A stretch of 32,119 nucleotides of DNA from an uncultured Prevotellaceae bacterium (GTDB taxonomy: Bacteria; Bacteroidota; Bacteroidia; Bacteroidales; Bacteroidaceae). Where the stretch lies: assembly GCA_947167455.1 (NCBI GenBank), contig CAMVIB010000029.1, positions 1 to 32,119 of the forward strand, in the 5' to 3' direction. Position numbers and translations under genes: made by a program. The notes under the pieces are model-generated. The model worked only from the letters and a program-made list of their open reading frames with translations, did no database searches and was not told the DNA's origin. Numbering within the stretch: the first letter of the stretch is position 1; every line of letters starts with the position of its first letter. Shown in pieces: positions 17,184 to 26,500 of this stretch.

Positions 17184-19190
17184 TTAGAGGTCGCATCGTA
17201 TGCCTGCCATGACGGTAGCCCGTGGCATGGCGTAGCCTTTGTAGAGCTCGTAGCGTTGTGCAAGCAGGTTCTCGCCACGCAGCCATAGTTTGACAGCCGG
17301 CACAGGCCTATATGCCACGAAGGCACTGAGCAGCGTGGCGTGTTCCTTTGTCTGCGGTATGGCGGCTGTCGTGGCCGTGGCTTCGGCCGGCAGCTGTGTG
17401 GTGATGCCGCAGAGCTGCTGCACACCGGCGGCAACCTCAACACAGCAAAGGCGCATGGTGGCACCGAGATAGCCTTTGTAGGTCGGCGCGGCAAGGATGG
17501 GACGGTCGGTGTGCAGGTAGCTATGGTTGGTAGTAAGGCTCCAGACCTTATTGACATTGTAGGTCGCCTCAATCTCGCCGCCAAAGTGGTCGGTCTTGCC
17601 GGTGTTGTAGTTCTGTGCACGTCCGAGCTCTGGAATCATCTTTGTGGCAATGAGGTTGGAGGCCTGAAGGTAGAAAAGGTTGACACCATAGGTGAGATGT
17701 CCTGAGAGTACACGGTGCCGCCATGCCAGTTCATAGTTCCAAAGCCGCTCGGCTTTAAGGTCGGGGTTAGCCACGGCATAGAGGTACATCTCGCGCAGAT
17801 TGGGAACCCGGAATCCCTTTCCTGCCGTGAGTTTCAGCTCTGCATCTCTGACAGGTCGGAACACGAATCCTCCCTGTGGCACCCACTCGCCTCCTGCAGC
17901 GCTGTGGTGGTCGTAGCGCACTCCTGCCTCCACTGTCCACCATGGCGTTATGTTCTGCCGCAAGTCTATGTAGGCCGCCAGCTCGTGATGTGTGGTGTCG
18001 AGAGGATAGTGCATATTCTGCTCCATCATGCGGTTGAGGTGCTGGTCGGAATCAATGGCGCGGTTCCAGCACTCACCGTGTATGCGCTGGTAGTCGAATC
18101 CGAGAGTGAGCCATCCGCCCTTCCATGGCCGCACACCTTGGTGGATATTGACGCCCGTGAGGGCATCGTTGCTGCGGAAGAGGTAGTCGCGTGGTGCCGC
18201 GTCGGCGGTGTGGCCATCGTTGATTTTGTGTCGTCCGAAGTTGTGATAGACGGTGATGCCTCCTGCTGTGATTCCATAGTCGTTTTCGGCTACGAGTTCG
18301 GCCACGCCACGATTTACCCACTGCCGGGCATCGAGCAGAGGCGCTGTCTCAGGACCTGGCGTGGATGCCGCGAAGTGTGTCATCTGTGCTTCGCCCCAGA
18401 TGCGCCATGCACGGCTGATGTCGTAACCCAGTCGTAGCCTGCCGCCATACTGGTAGAACTGCATGTCGTCGCGGTGGTTGTCAGAACCCTGGTAGTTGGC
18501 AGCGATGTCGGAAGAGAAGCGTCCTTTGCGATAGGTGTTTGCCGCTTCGGCCTGTATGCTGTTGTATGAACCCCAGCCCATATTGAATGTCGTATGTCGG
18601 CCATCGGTCTGGGGGGCTCGTGTGATGATGTTCACCACGCCTCCCATGGCATTGGAGCCGTAGAAGAGCGAGCTGGGACCTCGCACCACCTCTACGCGCT
18701 CGGCGTTGATGGTCTGCAAGGCATCGGGGATGCTGTGTCCGTAGATGCCCTGATACTGTGGGTGCCCGTCCACGAGCACCATCACCTGTCCGGCCCCAGA
18801 CTGCATGCCTCTGACGGACATGCCTCCTGCGGCGCCCGTGCTGACGCCATATCCCATTACTCCACGTTGTGTGATGAACAGTCCCGGCACGTAGTCTGCC
18901 ACTGTGGAGAGCATGTTGGGACGTTCGTACTGTGTGAGCTGCTGACGCGAGATTGTTGTCACTGTCGGCGTGATGTGTGTGATGTCTGTAGCAAGTGGCG
19001 TGCCGGTGACAACGACTTCGGTCATTGTCTGCATGGTGCCGGCGGGGGTGGCGGCCGCCTTTGTGCTGTCGGGCGGCAGGGGCTGTGCTACGAGAGGGCA
19101 TGTGCTCAGTGTCCCGAGCATGGCCAGCATAACGTGGCAAGGCAATAGCACGGAACTGGAGGTCGATGATTTTCGTTTCATGGTCGTCAT
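17184..19190 (-). CDS. TonB-dependent outer-membrane receptor, BtuB/FepA-like
   Basis: A predicted outer-membrane beta-barrel importer driven by TonB. After a signal peptide (SSVLLPCHVMLAMLGTLSTCPLVAQ) comes a TonB-box-like MTEVVVTG, then the plug (VMVLVDGHPQYQGIYGHSI, INAERVEVVRGPSSLFYGSNAMGGVVNIIT) and a barrel with KLTAGKGFRVPNLREMYL, ending in an aromatic-poor strand (GIRCDL). At about 670 residues it is in the siderophore/cobalamin receptor size range, not the 1000-residue SusC range, and no carboxypeptidase-like N-terminal domain is seen. The frame opens at 19259, overlapping the upstream gene; MTTMKRK at 19190 (or the ATG at 19181) is preferred. Ligand unknown. Confidence 0.9.
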   Translation of the reverse strand: MTTMKRKSSTSSSVLLPCHVMLAMLGTLSTCPLVAQPLPPDSTKAAATPAGTMQTMTEVVVTGTPLATDITHITPTVTTISRQQLTQYERPNMLSTVADYVPGLFITQRGVMGYGVSTGAAGGMSVRGMQSGAGQVMVLVDGHPQYQGIYGHSIPDALQTINAERVEVVRGPSSLFYGSNAMGGVVNIITRAPQTDGRHTTFNMGWGSYNSIQAEAANTYRKGRFSSDIAANYQGSDNHRDDMQFYQYGGRLRLGYDISRAWRIWGEAQMTHFAASTPGPETAPLLDARQWVNRGVAELVAENDYGITAGGITVYHNFGRHKINDGHTADAAPRDYLFRSNDALTGVNIHQGVRPWKGGWLTLGFDYQRIHGECWNRAIDSDQHLNRMMEQNMHYPLDTTHHELAAYIDLRQNITPWWTVEAGVRYDHHSAAGGEWVPQGGFVFRPVRDAELKLTAGKGFRVPNLREMYLYAVANPDLKAERLWNYELAWRHRVLSGHLTYGVNLFYLQASNLIATKMIPELGRAQNYNTGKTDHFGGEIEATYNVNKVWSLTTNHSYLHTDRPILAAPTYKGYLGATMRLCCVEVAAGVQQLCGITTQLPAEATATTAAIPQTKEHATLLSAFVAYRPVPAVKLWLRGENLLAQRYELYKGYAMPRATVMAGIRCDL

Positions 19191-19218
19191 GTCGTTTGTG
19201 TCGTGTCGTTTGTGTCGT
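19191..19218. repeat. 14-bp perfect tandem duplication
   Basis: GTCGTTTGTGTCGT occurs twice in direct succession (19191-19204 and 19205-19218), in the 38-nt gap between the SGNH stop and the receptor start. It could alter the receptor leader if copy number varies. Confidence 0.85.
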
Positions 19219-19228
19219 GTGTTAATGT

Positions 19229-19894
19229 TTACAGTCCTGTGAGGAAGCGGTCTGCCCACTGTAGGATGAGGTTGTGACCAGCATCATTGAGATGTGCTGT
19301 GTCGGCATTCTGGAAGTAGCGCTGCCGGAAGTCCTCGCTACGTACGTGAATGCCGCTCTCGAGGTCGGCGCGCAGGACAGGAATGCTCCATTCGCCGCAG
19401 ACCTCCACAATGGTCTGTATGACCTGCCGGAAGCCTGGACGGTTGACATTCCATGGTGTCACGAAGCCGATTCTTGCAGTGGGGAACTTATCGACGAGCC
19501 GTGCGCAGAGTTGCTCTACGGCATCACGGAAGATGGCCAGGCTGTCGGTGCTCTCCTTTATGAGGTCGGCATCGTTGTGGCCTGCGATGACAAGGACGTA
19601 GTCGGCCGACATCTGTATGTCGTTGAGGCGTGTGATCATGGATGGTCCGAAACCGTCGCGTGTGCGGTCGAAGGCTATGCTGCTGCCGTTGCGTCCGGCG
19701 TTGGCATAACGCATGTTGTGGCGCTGGGCGAGCTTGTAGTGCCATGTGTTCTCCATGGGCTCGCGATGGTTCTTGACGTAGGAGTCGCCGAAGACGAGCA
19801 GGGTTTTGCTGTCGAGGTGGTCTTGGCTCTGGGCTGCGAGGTTGGTGCAGCACAGGGCAGCGATGATGGTGAGGATGGATGTGAGGTGTTTCAT
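19229..19894 (-). CDS. SGNH/GDSL-family hydrolase, secreted
   Basis: A predicted exported esterase or lipase. The protein of 221 residues has a signal peptide (MKHLTSILTIIAALCCTNLAAQ) and the SGNH blocks: VFGDSYV (Ser38 nucleophile), a Gly block in NAGRNGSS, VIAGHND with the oxyanion Asn, and TAHLNDAGH with the Asp-x-x-His pair. The start was placed at the MKHL codon (19894), since an earlier in-frame ATG at 19948 adds residues unlike a signal peptide. It is followed after 38 nt by the receptor gene, so a two-gene unit is likely. The substrate cannot be told from sequence; acyl, acetyl or other esters are possible. Confidence 0.85.
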   Translation of the reverse strand: MKHLTSILTIIAALCCTNLAAQSQDHLDSKTLLVFGDSYVKNHREPMENTWHYKLAQRHNMRYANAGRNGSSIAFDRTRDGFGPSMITRLNDIQMSADYVLVIAGHNDADLIKESTDSLAIFRDAVEQLCARLVDKFPTARIGFVTPWNVNRPGFRQVIQTIVEVCGEWSIPVLRADLESGIHVRSEDFRQRYFQNADTAHLNDAGHNLILQWADRFLTGL

Positions 19895-19918
19895 CGTTAT
19901 TTGGGGGATTTTAGTGGG

Positions 19919-19937
19919 GCTGCGATAATATCGCAGC
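19919..19937. other. 8-bp hairpin between sulfotransferase and SGNH genes
   Basis: GCTGCGAT at 19919-19926 and ATCGCAGC at 19930-19937 form a perfect stem with a 3-nt loop. It lies 25 nt upstream of the SGNH start and downstream of the sulfotransferase stop. No T-run follows on the minus strand, so it may be an operator or an RNA processing or attenuation hairpin and not an intrinsic terminator. Confidence 0.45.
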
Positions 19938-19971
19938 ATAGTGAACAAGGGGGGATGGGGAGGGAGGATGG

Positions 19972-20015
19972 GAGGTGTTAGGGGGTATGATGTGAGGTGT
20001 TAGGGGGTATGATGG
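19972..20015. repeat. 22-bp tandem duplication after the sulfotransferase gene
   Basis: Two direct copies of a 22-bp unit (core GAGGTGTTAGGGGGTATGAT) lie at 19972-19993 and 19994-20015, differing at the last base and ending 3 nt before the sulfotransferase stop. Its function is unknown. Confidence 0.85.
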
Positions 20016-20018
20016 GAG

Positions 20019-21128
20019 TTATCGGCGTTGATAGCCCCATTCATCTATGGCCTGGCTCCAATGGCGGTTGACGAGGTCGATGGTTCGCGGGGTGTACTCG
20101 TAGGTGTTTTTCTTGTAGCCACGTTTGCTCTCTATGTAAGCCTTTATGGCAGTCTCGCTGGTGTCCCATCCAGGCAAGTTGAGCTTCTGGTAGATGTCCT
20201 TGGTGACGCCATAGGCATCATGCTCGAACTCCTCGAAGCGTACCTCGTAGAGGTTTCCCTCCGGTATGTAACGCTTCTGCTGTTGATAGGCACGATAGAG
20301 ACGCTGATAGACTTCTATGGCGTTCCGCTCAACGTCGTCATCGCTGATAGCCTGCAGCCTCAGTGGCGCCATGGTCTGCGTGAAGAACGAGCGTGTGCTC
20401 TCGAAGACGGTGTATGGGTTGCGCATGAGGTAGATAAACTTGGCATTGGGGAACATCTCGGCGAGTGCACGGACGTGGCCTGTATGCGGCGGGTTTTTGG
20501 AGAGATACTGTGTGCCTCCTGTGTTCCAGAGTGAGATCTTGATGCATCGCATGAAAGCGTCAAGATATGTCTGCTTCTCCCGCTCGGTGATGTTCTCGAA
20601 GGTGAGGTAGCGGTCGCAGTAGTCGAGCATACGTTTCGGGTAGTACCAGAAATCGTAGTAGGAATATGGCATGGTGTTGCTAAGTGCGAACTCCTCTTCC
20701 TGTGGCGTGTCGGGTGTTAGTTCCATGCCGTCGGCAGGCCGTTTGTTGGGCATGAAAACGTTCATCATGAACTTGAAGAAGGGCTGCCCGAAGAGCATAA
20801 GGTGTGGAAAGACGGTCTGGAAGGTCGTGGTATGTCCGAAGTGTGCGTCTTGGGCGAAGATGTTGTGAACGAATGTCGTTCCGCTGCGCCAATGGCCAAG
20901 TATGAACAGCGGGTCGTGCTGCAAAGGCTTGTCGGCAAGCATCTTCTGATAGCGTCTGTCCTGTATGGGAGCCAGCACCGACAGCATGCGGCACAAAGCT
21001 TTTGTGAGAAGGTACTTTGTACGATAGCCTTTGTCGATGGTCTGCCCGGCAGCCATCTCCTTGAAAGTATGCCAGTCGGCTCCCACGAGCGGGTTGACAG
21101 GCAGGTTCTCGAATTTGAGTAAACCCAT
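20019..21128 (-). CDS. PAPS-dependent sulfotransferase
   Basis: Transfers the sulfonyl group from PAPS to a hydroxyl or amine acceptor. The 369-residue protein has the 5'-phosphosulfate-binding loop (LGHWRSGTTF, residues 78-86) and the 3'-phosphate-binding motif FIYLMRNPYTVFESTRS, with Arg236 and Ser244 in the expected R-x7-S spacing. The segment LSKNPPHTGHV before it is typical of bacterial Sulfotransfer_3-type enzymes. No signal peptide is seen, so it should act in the cytoplasm, where PAPS is made. It is last in an operon that supplies PAPS and is 63 nt downstream of a steroid 5-alpha-reductase-like gene. That context favours a sterol, bile-acid or other lipophilic acceptor, but a glycan or lipid acceptor cannot be excluded. 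Confidence 0.9.
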   Translation of the reverse strand: MGLLKFENLPVNPLVGADWHTFKEMAAGQTIDKGYRTKYLLTKALCRMLSVLAPIQDRRYQKMLADKPLQHDPLFILGHWRSGTTFVHNIFAQDAHFGHTTTFQTVFPHLMLFGQPFFKFMMNVFMPNKRPADGMELTPDTPQEEEFALSNTMPYSYYDFWYYPKRMLDYCDRYLTFENITEREKQTYLDAFMRCIKISLWNTGGTQYLSKNPPHTGHVRALAEMFPNAKFIYLMRNPYTVFESTRSFFTQTMAPLRLQAISDDDVERNAIEVYQRLYRAYQQQKRYIPEGNLYEVRFEEFEHDAYGVTKDIYQKLNLPGWDTSETAIKAYIESKRGYKKNTYEYTPRTIDLVNRHWSQAIDEWGYQRR

Positions 21129-21191
21129 TTTTGTATTTACGCGGTCTTATTGATATGATTGATGTATTGTTGTCGTGAGTGCCCGATTGTG

Positions 21192-21962
21192 TCAATAGAT
21201 GAATGGTATGATGCGCTTGCGTCGTGCCAGAGCCGATGCCCCGAACTCTGTGCGGTACTTATAATATATCGCGTGCGCGCGAGGGACGAGGTTTGCTGCC
21301 GTCCAGATGGTGAAGACCCATGCTGCCGTGGTGGCGGCCACGATGGCAAAGCCGAGCCACTCCAAGAGTTCTCCGAAGTAGTTGGCACTCGTGACGAAGC
21401 GGTAGAACCCTCGTTGCGGCAGATAGTGACGCGTGTCTCCTGGCTGTCGCAGGTGGCGTATGACATTGTCGGAGTGAAGGTTGATGAGCATCCCGGCAGC
21501 GAAGAGGAACATCCCGGCAACAGAGCGGCCTGTCAGGAGGTATGATGCTCCCATGGCATAGTCTGGGTTGGGATACCAATACAGGGCACCTCCTTGCAGA
21601 ATGCCGTTGATGGTGTTGAAGGTCACGCCCATGAGCATGATGGCCACTGGCATCCTGCTGTTGCCCGACATGAGGCATGGGAAGATGAAGCTTCGCTGGA
21701 AGTAATGTAGCTCAAACATACAGAAGAGAAGCATTTGCGGCATGTGTGTGTCGGCACCGGCATTGAGCCAGATGGCGAGCATCACAAAGAAGACTGGAGC
21801 CTCCATGAGCATCCATGCCACGCGGTTGTTGATGCTCCACCCCCATTTGCGTGAGCAGAACTGACCATAGCCGGCATTCACGAAAAAGAGGCTGACGAAG
21901 ACCACGGCAGCCATGGCGAGCATGGCTTGGATAATGAGATTGAACGTTGACTCGGGAATCAT
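21192..21962 (-). CDS. Steroid 5-alpha-reductase family membrane protein
   Basis: A predicted multi-pass membrane NADPH-dependent reductase of enones. The 256-residue length equals that of human SRD5A enzymes. Conserved blocks line up with SRD5A2 from memory: MEAPVF (Glu54, corresponding to catalytic Glu57), LHYFQRSFIF (Tyr87, corresponding to Tyr91), NLHSDNVIRHLR (Asn161, Asp165, Arg172; NADPH site), LPQRGFYRFV, SANYFGELLEWLG (Asn194), Arg228, Tyr234/Tyr236 and the terminal IIPFIY. Several hydrophobic segments span the sequence. It lies between cysN and the sulfotransferase in one operon, so its product may be the sulfotransferase acceptor. Alternatives in the superfamily (enoyl-CoA or polyprenol reductases) fit the C-terminal blocks less well. 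Confidence 0.87.
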   Translation of the reverse strand: MIPESTFNLIIQAMLAMAAVVFVSLFFVNAGYGQFCSRKWGWSINNRVAWMLMEAPVFFVMLAIWLNAGADTHMPQMLLFCMFELHYFQRSFIFPCLMSGNSRMPVAIMLMGVTFNTINGILQGGALYWYPNPDYAMGASYLLTGRSVAGMFLFAAGMLINLHSDNVIRHLRQPGDTRHYLPQRGFYRFVTSANYFGELLEWLGFAIVAATTAAWVFTIWTAANLVPRAHAIYYKYRTEFGASALARRKRIIPFIY

Positions 21963-21979
21963 AGTGCTGGGGAGTTAGT

Positions 21980-21998
21980 GTTGCCACGGCGTGGCAAC
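21980..21998. other. 8-bp intra-operon hairpin between cysN and the reductase gene
   Basis: GTTGCCAC at 21980-21987 and GTGGCAAC at 21991-21998 form a perfect stem with a 3-nt loop in the 100-nt gap. No T-tract follows on the minus strand. It may act as an RNA stability or partial attenuation element, or simply be an operator. Confidence 0.5.
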
Positions 21999-22062
21999 GG
22001 AATAGGCGTGACGTGTAATGCTGGCAAATGACGCTGTATTGGTGTGTGTGACGCGGTTGTTG

Positions 22063-23556
22063 CTAATCGTGTGCCTTGATGACCTCGATTTCGAGTCCCT
22101 GCCGTTCGAGGTCGCGGACAGCGGCGTCTATTGCGGCGTAGTGGTCGGGAGTGATGCCGAGTGCAGGGAGGTCGAGCGTAGGTGTGGCGTCATTCTCAAG
22201 GGTGCTTTCGTCGAGAGGAGCGAGTATCATGCCTACGGCCGAGGTGTTGTTGGTTATGGGGTCGATGAGTATGAAAGCTCCGGTCTGTCTGTTGTCGGCA
22301 TAGGCATCAAAGAAGAGAGTCTTCGCTGTGAGGATGTCCACCTGCCCTATCTCGTTCAAGGTGAATGGAGACACGTCCGTGTCTGTCGTGGCTTGCTGTG
22401 TTCTGACATCTGTGCTGCCGGCGACGTGGAATGGGCTGTCGGTGGGGTCGTTCACATCAACTTTGCTCCTCACGGCAATGATTGTGGAGCGTGTGGTGTT
22501 TGTGTTGTGCTTGAGGAAGAACTTCTTGCTTGTGTCCATCGGCTGTTCGTCCATCCATACGAGCATGGTGGTGAAGTGGCGCCCGATATGCGGTATGGAG
22601 TCGGGGTGCACAATCATGTCACCCCGGCTGATGTCAATCTCGTCCTGAAGTGTGATGGTGACGCTTTGCGGAGGAAAGGCCTCATGCAGCGTGCCGTCGT
22701 ATGTGACGATACTCTTGACGTGTGTATGTTTCATGCTTGGCAGCGCCACGACCTCGTCGCCCTGGCTCACGACTCCGCTTGCCACCTTCCCGCAGAAGCC
22801 CCTGAAGTTGAGGTCCGGACGCAATACATACTGTACAGGGAAGCGCAGGTCGGTGAAATTGCGGTCGGTGTGTACCGGCACTGTCTCGAGGAAGTCGAGC
22901 AAGGCCGGCCCGTCGTACCATGGCATGCGGCTGCTGCGCTCTACGACGTTGTCGCCGTTGCGTGCAGAGAGTGGGAAGCATGTCACGTCGCCGATGCCGA
23001 GGCGCTCGGTCAGCATACGGTAGTCGGTCACGATGTCGTCAAACACCTTCTTGCCGAAATCCACAAGATCCATCTTGTTGACGGCGAGCACTATGTGCTT
23101 TATGCCGAGCAGTGCCACGAGGTAAGTGTGGCGTCTTGTCTGTGTGATGACGCCCTTTCGCGCATCAATAAGAATGATGGCAAGGTCGGCCGTTGACCCG
23201 CCAGTGATCATGTTGCGGGTATATTGTTCGTGTCCCGGTGTGTCGGCAATGATGAATTTGCGACGGTTTGTCGAGAAGTATCGGTATGCGACATCGATGG
23301 TGATGCCTTCCTCGCGCTCTGCCTTGAGTCCGTCGAGCAGGAGGGCGTAGTCTATGCTGTCGCCAGCGTTGCCCACACGCTTGGAGTCGCGTTCGAGGGC
23401 GGCAAGCTGGTCGTCGTAGAGCTTCTTGGAGTCGAAAAGCAGACGTCCTATGAGCGTTGACTTACCGTCATCGACACTCCCTGCGGTGAGCAGCCGTAAC
23501 AGGTCTTTCTGCTCGTCGGCATCGAGATAGGCACGTATATCGGTTTGTTTGTTCAT
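22063..23556 (-). CDS. cysN: Sulfate adenylyltransferase large (GTPase) subunit
   Basis: With CysD forms ATP sulfurylase, making APS from sulfate and ATP with GTP hydrolysis. The 497-residue protein has the elongation-factor-like GTPase motifs GSVDDGKST (residues 26-34), [12 protein letters not shown] and NKMDLVDF, followed by the EF-Tu-like beta-barrel domains. There is no fused APS kinase domain; cysC is separate. The frame opens at 23598, inside the helicase gene, but the ATG at 23556 gives the typical N-terminus [21 protein letters not shown] and leaves 13 nt after the helicase stop. Unusually, the gene is separated from cysD by a 4.3-kb helicase gene. Confidence 0.95.
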   Translation of the reverse strand: MNKQTDIRAYLDADEQKDLLRLLTAGSVDDGKSTLIGRLLFDSKKLYDDQLAALERDSKRVGNAGDSIDYALLLDGLKAEREEGITIDVAYRYFSTNRRKFIIADTPGHEQYTRNMITGGSTADLAIILIDARKGVITQTRRHTYLVALLGIKHIVLAVNKMDLVDFGKKVFDDIVTDYRMLTERLGIGDVTCFPLSARNGDNVVERSSRMPWYDGPALLDFLETVPVHTDRNFTDLRFPVQYVLRPDLNFRGFCGKVASGVVSQGDEVVALPSMKHTHVKSIVTYDGTLHEAFPPQSVTITLQDEIDISRGDMIVHPDSIPHIGRHFTTMLVWMDEQPMDTSKKFFLKHNTNTTRSTIIAVRSKVDVNDPTDSPFHVAGSTDVRTQQATTDTDVSPFTLNEIGQVDILTAKTLFFDAYADNRQTGAFILIDPITNNTSAVGMILAPLDESTLENDATPTLDLPALGITPDHYAAIDAAVRDLERQGLEIEVIKAHD

Positions 23557-23569
23557 TGTGTGATATGTG

Positions 23570-26500
23570 TTATGAAGGCAGCTTGATGGTATCGCCATCG
23601 CGGACGAGTAGCTTTTTCACGATGAGCGATGCTATGGCCTTGGTGATGTTGTTGGAAATGGTGGGCGTGCGGCGCTGGTAGCCCAGGACACGTGCCGTGG
23701 CAGTAATGAGGCTCTCGAAAGGCAGTGCCACCTGTTCCTCAACGACCCTCAGTGCTGCCGTCTCGACCTGTGTGGTGGCCAGTGAGACGATAGGTCTTGG
23801 CTTGTCGGTATATCGGTTCTTGGCAGGGGCCTTCAGAGACTTTGGCTTGTCTTCGAGGATTGCCGGTTCTTCGAGTTTCAGTGGCGTGGCATGTGTCGTC
23901 CCGGCCAGTGCCACGGTGGCTTTGCTGTCCAGATCCTTGCCGTCAACTATTGCTGCTATGTCGCTGAGGATTCGCTGGCTGCTCTGCATCCAGTCCACGC
24001 TCCATACGCGCAGTATCTTCCATCCCAAGCCCTGCAGCACGGAGGGTTGTGTCAGCTCACGGTCGCGGGCGATCTTCGTAGAGGCCCTTGAGTGACCGTC
24101 GATGAGAATGCCCAGGAGATAGCGCTCGGGGTCTTTGGGGTCCATGATTGCCACGTCAACCTTGAACTTCGAGCGTCCCACGGCGGTTGCCGTCTCATAG
24201 CCCATGTCACGCAGTGAGCGTGCTATGTCTTCGGCGATGGCATCGCGTGGTGCCGTCGTGGTGTCGGCTTTTGAGCTTGACGTAGCTGTCGTCTGTGCCA
24301 CGTCGTCGCTGTTGATGTCGGCCATGGTGCGTCCCTCGGCATAGCGCAGGAACTTCTGGAGTCCTGCCACGCCAACCGACTTTGTACGTCTGAGGTCAAT
24401 CTGCTCGGGGCGTAGTGTCGAGAACACTTTCATCTCATAGCGTGCGCGTGAGACAGCAACATTCAGTCGGCGCTCGCCGCCACGGTTGTTGAGCGGTCCG
24501 AAGTTGAGCGACACATTGCCGTCCTTGTCGGGGCCGTAGCCGATGCTGAAAAGTATGATGTCGCGCTCGTCGCCCTGAACATTCTCAAGGTTCTTCAGGA
24601 AGATGGGCTCGTCGCCCTGGAAGGCCAGTGCCTCCAGCTCGGGCTTGTCGGCCAGTGCCTCCATGAGCACGTCCTCTATGAGGTTCTGCTGCGCCATGGA
24701 GAATGCCACGACGCCAATGCTTCTCTTCGAGAGTTCCGGGTCGGCAAGACGGCGCATGATTTCCTGCACCACGGCCTCTGCCTCGCCGCGATTGCTGCGG
24801 CGACCGCCCTTGTCGTAGGTGCCCTCGACATGCACGAGTGACACCTTCGACACACGGTCGTCGGCAGAGGGGAAGGTGTAGAGCCTTGAGTCATAGTACT
24901 CCTGATTGGAGAATGCTATGAGCGACTCGTGCTTGGAGCGATAGTGGAAGGCAAGGAAATGTCCCGGCATCGACAGCGCCTGACAGTCGTCGAGTATGCT
25001 GTCGAGGTCGTCGATGGCGGCATCCTCGTCATCGATCTGCTGAGTGGCGAAGAAGCTCGTCGGAGGCATCTGCTTGTTGTCGCCGACGACGATGAGGGCC
25101 TTGCCGCGCCCTATGGCACCCACGGCCTCGGCTGTCGGCATCTGCGATGCCTCATCGAAGAGCACGAGGTCGTACTTCGGGCTCTTGGGGTCTATGAATT
25201 GCGCCACGCTGATGGGGCTCATCAGCATGCAGGGGCAGAGCTTGGGCAGCAGGTTGGGAATCTGGTCGATGATGTGGCGTATGCTGGTGCCTCGTCCGCC
25301 ATTGGCGATGTTGCGCTTGAGGATGTTGACCTCGGAGTTGGTGGCCGCCTCGATGGTTATCGAGGGGATGTTGGCAGCGAGACGGCAGTAGAGCTCTTTC
25401 TTCGTGAGCTCCTGGAAGTGCTCTGTGAGCTGGCGATAGCGGTCTATGACTTCCTCGAAGACGATGCCGTTGAACTGGCGCAGCTCGTCGTTGTCGTCGA
25501 TGAGCTGCATGGCCCATTCCTCATAGACCGTCTTCTGCAGGACGGCGGCGGCATCATGGGCGGTGTGGCCTTGCTCGATGAATGTCACCACACTGCTTAG
25601 CCCGAGTTCCGTGAGCTGGCGTCTCTGAACCGACCATTGGTACCAGTGGCGCATCTGCTCCTTGTTGCTGAGCCACTTGTTGATTTGCTGTGTGAGACTT
25701 GTGGCATAGTCGTCTGGCGACGGCAGCGTGCACAGAGGCTCTATCTCCTTGAGCAGGGTTTGCCAGCGCCGGAACAGTGTCTGCTGTCGTTTCACCCAAG
25801 CCCGCTGTCCGCCGGGTATGTCGGCGAAGTTGCGTGCTATGGCTGTCTCGTCGAGGTTCAGGTCGATGCTGTTGTCTTCGTGTGTGGCCAGGTGTTCTAT
25901 GAAGTCGTCGATATTGTCGGCTGTTATCGACGGGCGGTATGGGCGTATGCGTTTGATGAGGGTTCGTGTGCCGAAATATCGTGGTATGAACCATTTGGCT
26001 TGCACCTGCTCCCATGTCATACGAAGCTCGGCGGCATCCTCGGCCAGAGCCTCCGCCGTGCAATATGTCAGGAGGTCGAGGAGGTGTATCAACCATTCCA
26101 TGCTACGCTGTGTGGCGGGCAGGCTGACGCCGCATGTGGCGTTGAACTCTCGGCGTGCCTCCTCGAGCTGTGGCAGCACGTCAGCCAGCTCGGAGAGCTT
26201 CTCACAAAGCTTCTGGATGGCTTCGCGGCGGTCGTCGGACAGCACCAGCCCGCTCAGTGGATGTGCGAAAGGATGTCCTGCCACTTGGAATGTCGTGTCG
26301 AGGGTGTTGATGCTTTCCACGATGGCTTGCATCTGTCCGTCGTCGAGAGAATGTGTCGTTGCGGCTGGGAGCTCAAAGCGTTCGTCGGCATCCGTGGCAA
26401 GGAAACGTTCAATGCAATCGTAGATGGATACGCCGTAGCGGCTCGGGGTGTGAACGGCCTGCATGTAGCCGTTGAGCTGCTGTCGCTTCTCGAAGAGCTC

